Origin: Floccularia luteovirens
Lineage: Eukaryota > Basidiomycota > Agaricomycetes > Agaricales > Squamanitaceae
Reading direction: 5' to 3'
NCBI GenBank assembly: GCA_009739215.1
Contig: VSJF01000005.1
Location: forward strand, 1,488,001-1,552,000
DNA: 64,000 nt
The notes beneath the pieces are model-generated. The model did no database searches. It was not told the DNA's origin and saw only the letters and a list, made by a program, of their open reading frames with translations. Shown piece by piece: positions 60,776 through 64,000 of this stretch (position 1 is its first letter; the number at the start of each line of letters is the position of its first letter). Made by a program: the position numbers and the translations under genes.

Positions 60776-61109
60776 TGTATACATATGGTCTTTGTACTGC
60801 TTATGACAATGTCCCTAGCTCATCCTTTATTCATGCGGTGCATGGCGCTGCTGCTGGTGGTGCTACACCTTAGTTACCATGAATAATGTAACTGCTAGCT
60901 GGTGCTATGCACAAATATTAATTGTCCTCTACCATTTGACACTGGTCCACCAGAGCATGAGCTCATAGTAATACACCGAATTGTATGAATAAGTAGTTCG
61001 GTAGATCATTCATCGGGATTCGGTATCACGTGGTTTTGTGATTTCCGCAGAAGGCACGCAGTTAAAAAAAAAAGACGTTTCATCATATACCCACACCCCA
61101 CTTTTACAT
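60776..61109. promoter_or_regulatory. upstream region of the GDP-fucose transporter
   Basis: Contains a CACGTG box at 61027-61032 (83 bp before the start codon) and an A-run at 61065-61074. It is also the 5' side of the possible small minus-strand gene, so it may serve both. Confidence 0.4.
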
Positions 61110-62567
61110 ATGGCACAACAAAATGCCCACAAAAACGCTTCGAGGGGAATGGTGGTACGTGAATGTCTTCATTAAATGTCATATCATGCATTTAAGTTTT
61201 GTTTTTGGTGGGTTAGACTGGAGTAGTGGTTTTTTACCTTGTTGCAGCTTTGGCGGTGAGCTTATAACCATATATGCGATACAAACGTTCCCTCAGAATG
61301 AGCTCTTTTTTTGGCATAGATGGTGATGGCGTATGTGTTTTTCGCCCTTGAAACTTGATTTTTTTGCTTGAATGGCGGTTCACAGAAACAAATGGGTCTT
61401 GAACACGACAACAGCTCCTCTTTTCTTTCTTTGGACGCAACTCTTGATAGCGGTGTTGTTATTCTTGATTTCAGACGCTCTGCGCCTACTTCCAGATAGA
61501 TTAACATTCGATATGGAGATTAGCAAAGGCTTGATATCAATGATTTCTTTAAATGTGTTAAGCTTAAGGTATGCGGATCAACACCCACACAACCTCCAGG
61601 TGCTATACACAACTAATCATTATCATCCCCCCTCCCCAACCACTTCCCCCCATCAATAGCTTCAGCAACTACACACTAAAATACGTAGATGCCTCATTTT
61701 ACCAAGTCGCCCGCGGCCTTGTCTTGCCATTCACCGTCTGCGTTTCCTTCATCCTCTTACACTCCCGCCCTTCACTCCGCATCCTCGTGTCGTGTACAGT
61801 CGTAACCATTGGCTTCTTCGTCGGAGTGTTCCTTGATGGCACCCCGATATCCCTTCTCGGAATCATGTTCGGTGTGGCTAGTTCTGCCATCACCGCTATT
61901 CATTCAGTTGTGATCAAGCAAAGCCTGAGCGTTGTGAACGGAAGTGCTTTGGCACTGTCCTGGTACACCAACCTGTGGAGTGCGATAGTCCTGATTCCCG
62001 TATTCTTGTTGTTAGGAGAAGGCCCTGAGATTATCAAGTTGATGTTCGGAGTAGATGAGCTGGTTAGGGAGGCTAACGCGATGAGCGCCTTAACCACTTT
62101 CTTGTGGGGTTCTGCTATTACTGTAAGCGTTATTATCGCTATAAATGCTAGCTCGCTTATATACCAGTGCTCAGGGCGTTCTGGGATTCCTTATGTCAAT
62201 TGCCAGTCTACTCTCCATTAAAGTCACTTCCCCCATAACACACATGATCTCTTCCGCTGTCCGTGGAGTGGCAGCTTCATTGTTAGGAATGTGGTTGTTC
62301 CATGATATTATTACAAGGTTAGCACACCCTTCTCTCAATAGGAAAAAAAAAACCTGACAACTTTATTTTCAATACAATTCCGTACAAAACAGTGGTCGAG
62401 GATCTTCTATCGCCATCATTCTCCTTGGCTCTATCTATTACACATGGGTTAAACATGAGGAAACAAAGCCTCAACCAACTTCTCCTAAATCTGGAGAGAT
62501 CAGCTCATATGAAAGAGTTCCCTTGGAAGAATTAGAGGGTGGATCGAAACAAGAAAAACCCGAGTAA
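61110..62567 (+). CDS. GDP-fucose-type nucleotide-sugar transporter (SLC35C1-like, Golgi)
   Basis: Seven exons (61110-61154, 61217-61255, 61320-61330, 61386-61568, 61660-62122, 62175-62317, 62393-62567) sum to 1059 nt, giving 352 residues, close to the roughly 360 of GDP-fucose transporters. The start gives MAQQNAHKNASRGMV, then VVVFYLVAALA-MVMA-NKWVLN, where MVMA comes from an 11-nt microexon. Further signature segments: TTTAPLFFLWTQLLIAVLL, NYTLKYVDASFYQVARGLVL, CTVVTIGFFVGVFLDGTPI, ALALSWYTNLWSAIVL, TSPITHMISSAVRGVAASLL. About ten membrane helices are expected. The tail is charged (KQEKPE). This family imports GDP-fucose into the Golgi in exchange for GMP. The next gene makes GDP-fucose, which supports the assignment. 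Confidence 0.88.
61320..61330 (+). other. 11-nt microexon of the transporter gene
   Basis: ATGGTGATGGC lies between a TAG acceptor (61317-61319) and a GTATGTG donor (61331). It is needed to join ...VAALA (phase 0) to NKWVLN (2-nt overhang), adding Met-Val-Met and most of an Ala codon. The flanking introns are 64 and 55 nt. Skipping it would shift the frame. Confidence 0.75.
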
Positions 62568-63198
62568 TTTCTCTATACCAAAACATTCTATACATATACC
62601 ACCCGCAGTAATCGTTAATTCATTGCACGAAATATGTAGATCCCACTTACTACTATAAAAATAATGATAAATTATAGAACTGGGAGACTGGACGCACGGG
62701 TAGTTAGTTCTTCCAATCCAGTAAGTGAGATAGTCCTAATTTCTGTTATTAAACGATACAGCAAGAATGCACAACCAAGAATAAGTCACAAAATATCCGT
62801 AAAAATCCATACATAGTATCCAAGTTTCTAGAAGACTGAAATTTAACCTCACTGGAATTTTGCAAGAAGGAAGAGGCCCTCCAGACAATAACAAAAAATA
62901 GGTTAAAGGTCCACGTACCTATCGTGATGATAACTTTGTCACCACGAGTTGTATATATTTCGTATCCAAACTTGACGTCGAAGCTGCGGTGGGAGGTATC
63001 GATGCCAATGGTGTACCCGAAGAGGAGTCAATAAGCGCAGACCAGTTTTTTATTTTATCCTTCGTTGGGAGGCCATTAAGAAATTAGACAAAATGCACAG
63101 CATTACACCATAGTCACATCACGTGATGTCATCGCGTTGTGTAGATCGATAATTGCGATCGAAATAACAGGTATTATCGAACTACCATCACTGATAAT
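62568..63198. other. intergenic region between the two fucose genes
   Basis: 630 bp without a coding frame. It includes the transporter 3' UTR (AT-rich) and the promoter of the GDP-L-fucose synthase, with the palindromic E-box below. Confidence 0.5.
63117..63128. promoter_or_regulatory. 12-bp palindrome CATCACGTGATG containing an E-box
   Basis: A perfect 12-bp palindrome centred on CACGTG, 71 bp upstream of the synthase start codon. CACGTG is bound by bHLH factors (Cbf1/Pho4 type in yeasts). The extended palindrome is less likely by chance than the hexamer. Confidence 0.45.

Positions 63199-64000
<802 letters not shown>

Overview
The window is nuclear DNA of a filamentous basidiomycete, most likely an agaricomycete. 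The evidence is dense small introns (about 45-75 bp, GT-AG, CTAAC/CTNAN-like branch sites), agaricomycete-style F-box and CCCH genes, a fungal Argonaute, a large COMPASS methyltransferase, and no bacterial operon signals. No rRNA, tRNA, CRISPR array or intact transposon was recognised. Gene models were built by joining open frames across GT-AG introns. Where exon sums are given, the total was checked to be divisible by three.

Layout. 1-8432 (-): one very large, mostly disordered gene with a central PH domain, Tyr-Thr-Ser heptad repeats, coiled coils and an RS-rich tail that runs off the left edge. 8830-9764 (-): an alpha/beta-hydrolase of the phospholipase/carboxylesterase family whose catalytic residues are gone. 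10251-10382 (-): the 43-residue OST4 subunit of oligosaccharyltransferase. 12609-14367 (-): a triose-phosphate-translocator-type transporter with an apparent frameshift. 15413-16445 (-): a membrane-anchored YqcI/YcgG-family protein. 17227-19333 (+): an acidic RING protein. 19873-22515 (+): a P-loop ATPase. 22651-25830 (-): an Hcs1/IGHMBP2-type helicase, divergent from a PM20D2-like M20 amidohydrolase (26088-28245, +). 28944-29419 (+): a small cysteine-rich secreted protein. 29537-31038 (+): a ketopantoate-reductase-family enzyme. 31286-34714 (+): Argonaute. 35049-38730 (+): IRE1, with a second apparent frameshift. 39520-41436 (+): F-box protein. 41850-43814 (+): JIP5 WD40 protein. 44705-47023 (+): ALDH7-type aldehyde dehydrogenase. 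47529-49216 (+): unrecognised gene. 50742-52016 (+): triple CCCH zinc-finger protein. 53924-59001 (-): SET1 histone H3K4 methyltransferase with a long polyproline region. 61110-62567 (+): GDP-fucose-type Golgi transporter with an 11-nt microexon. 63199-end (+): GDP-L-fucose synthase, cut by the right edge.

Functional themes. Secretory-pathway functions recur: OST4 (N-glycosylation), IRE1 (unfolded protein response), two nucleotide-sugar/TPT-type transporters and GDP-fucose synthesis. The tandem GDP-fucose transporter and synthase is the clearest functional pairing: cytosolic supply plus Golgi import of one sugar donor. Gene-silencing and chromatin functions are also present (Argonaute, SET1). 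Two otherwise conserved genes carry what look like single-base frame breaks, which is either assembly error or real decay. The most unusual items are the giant PH/heptad/RS protein, the triad-less hydrolase, the fucose pair with its microexon, and the two frame breaks.
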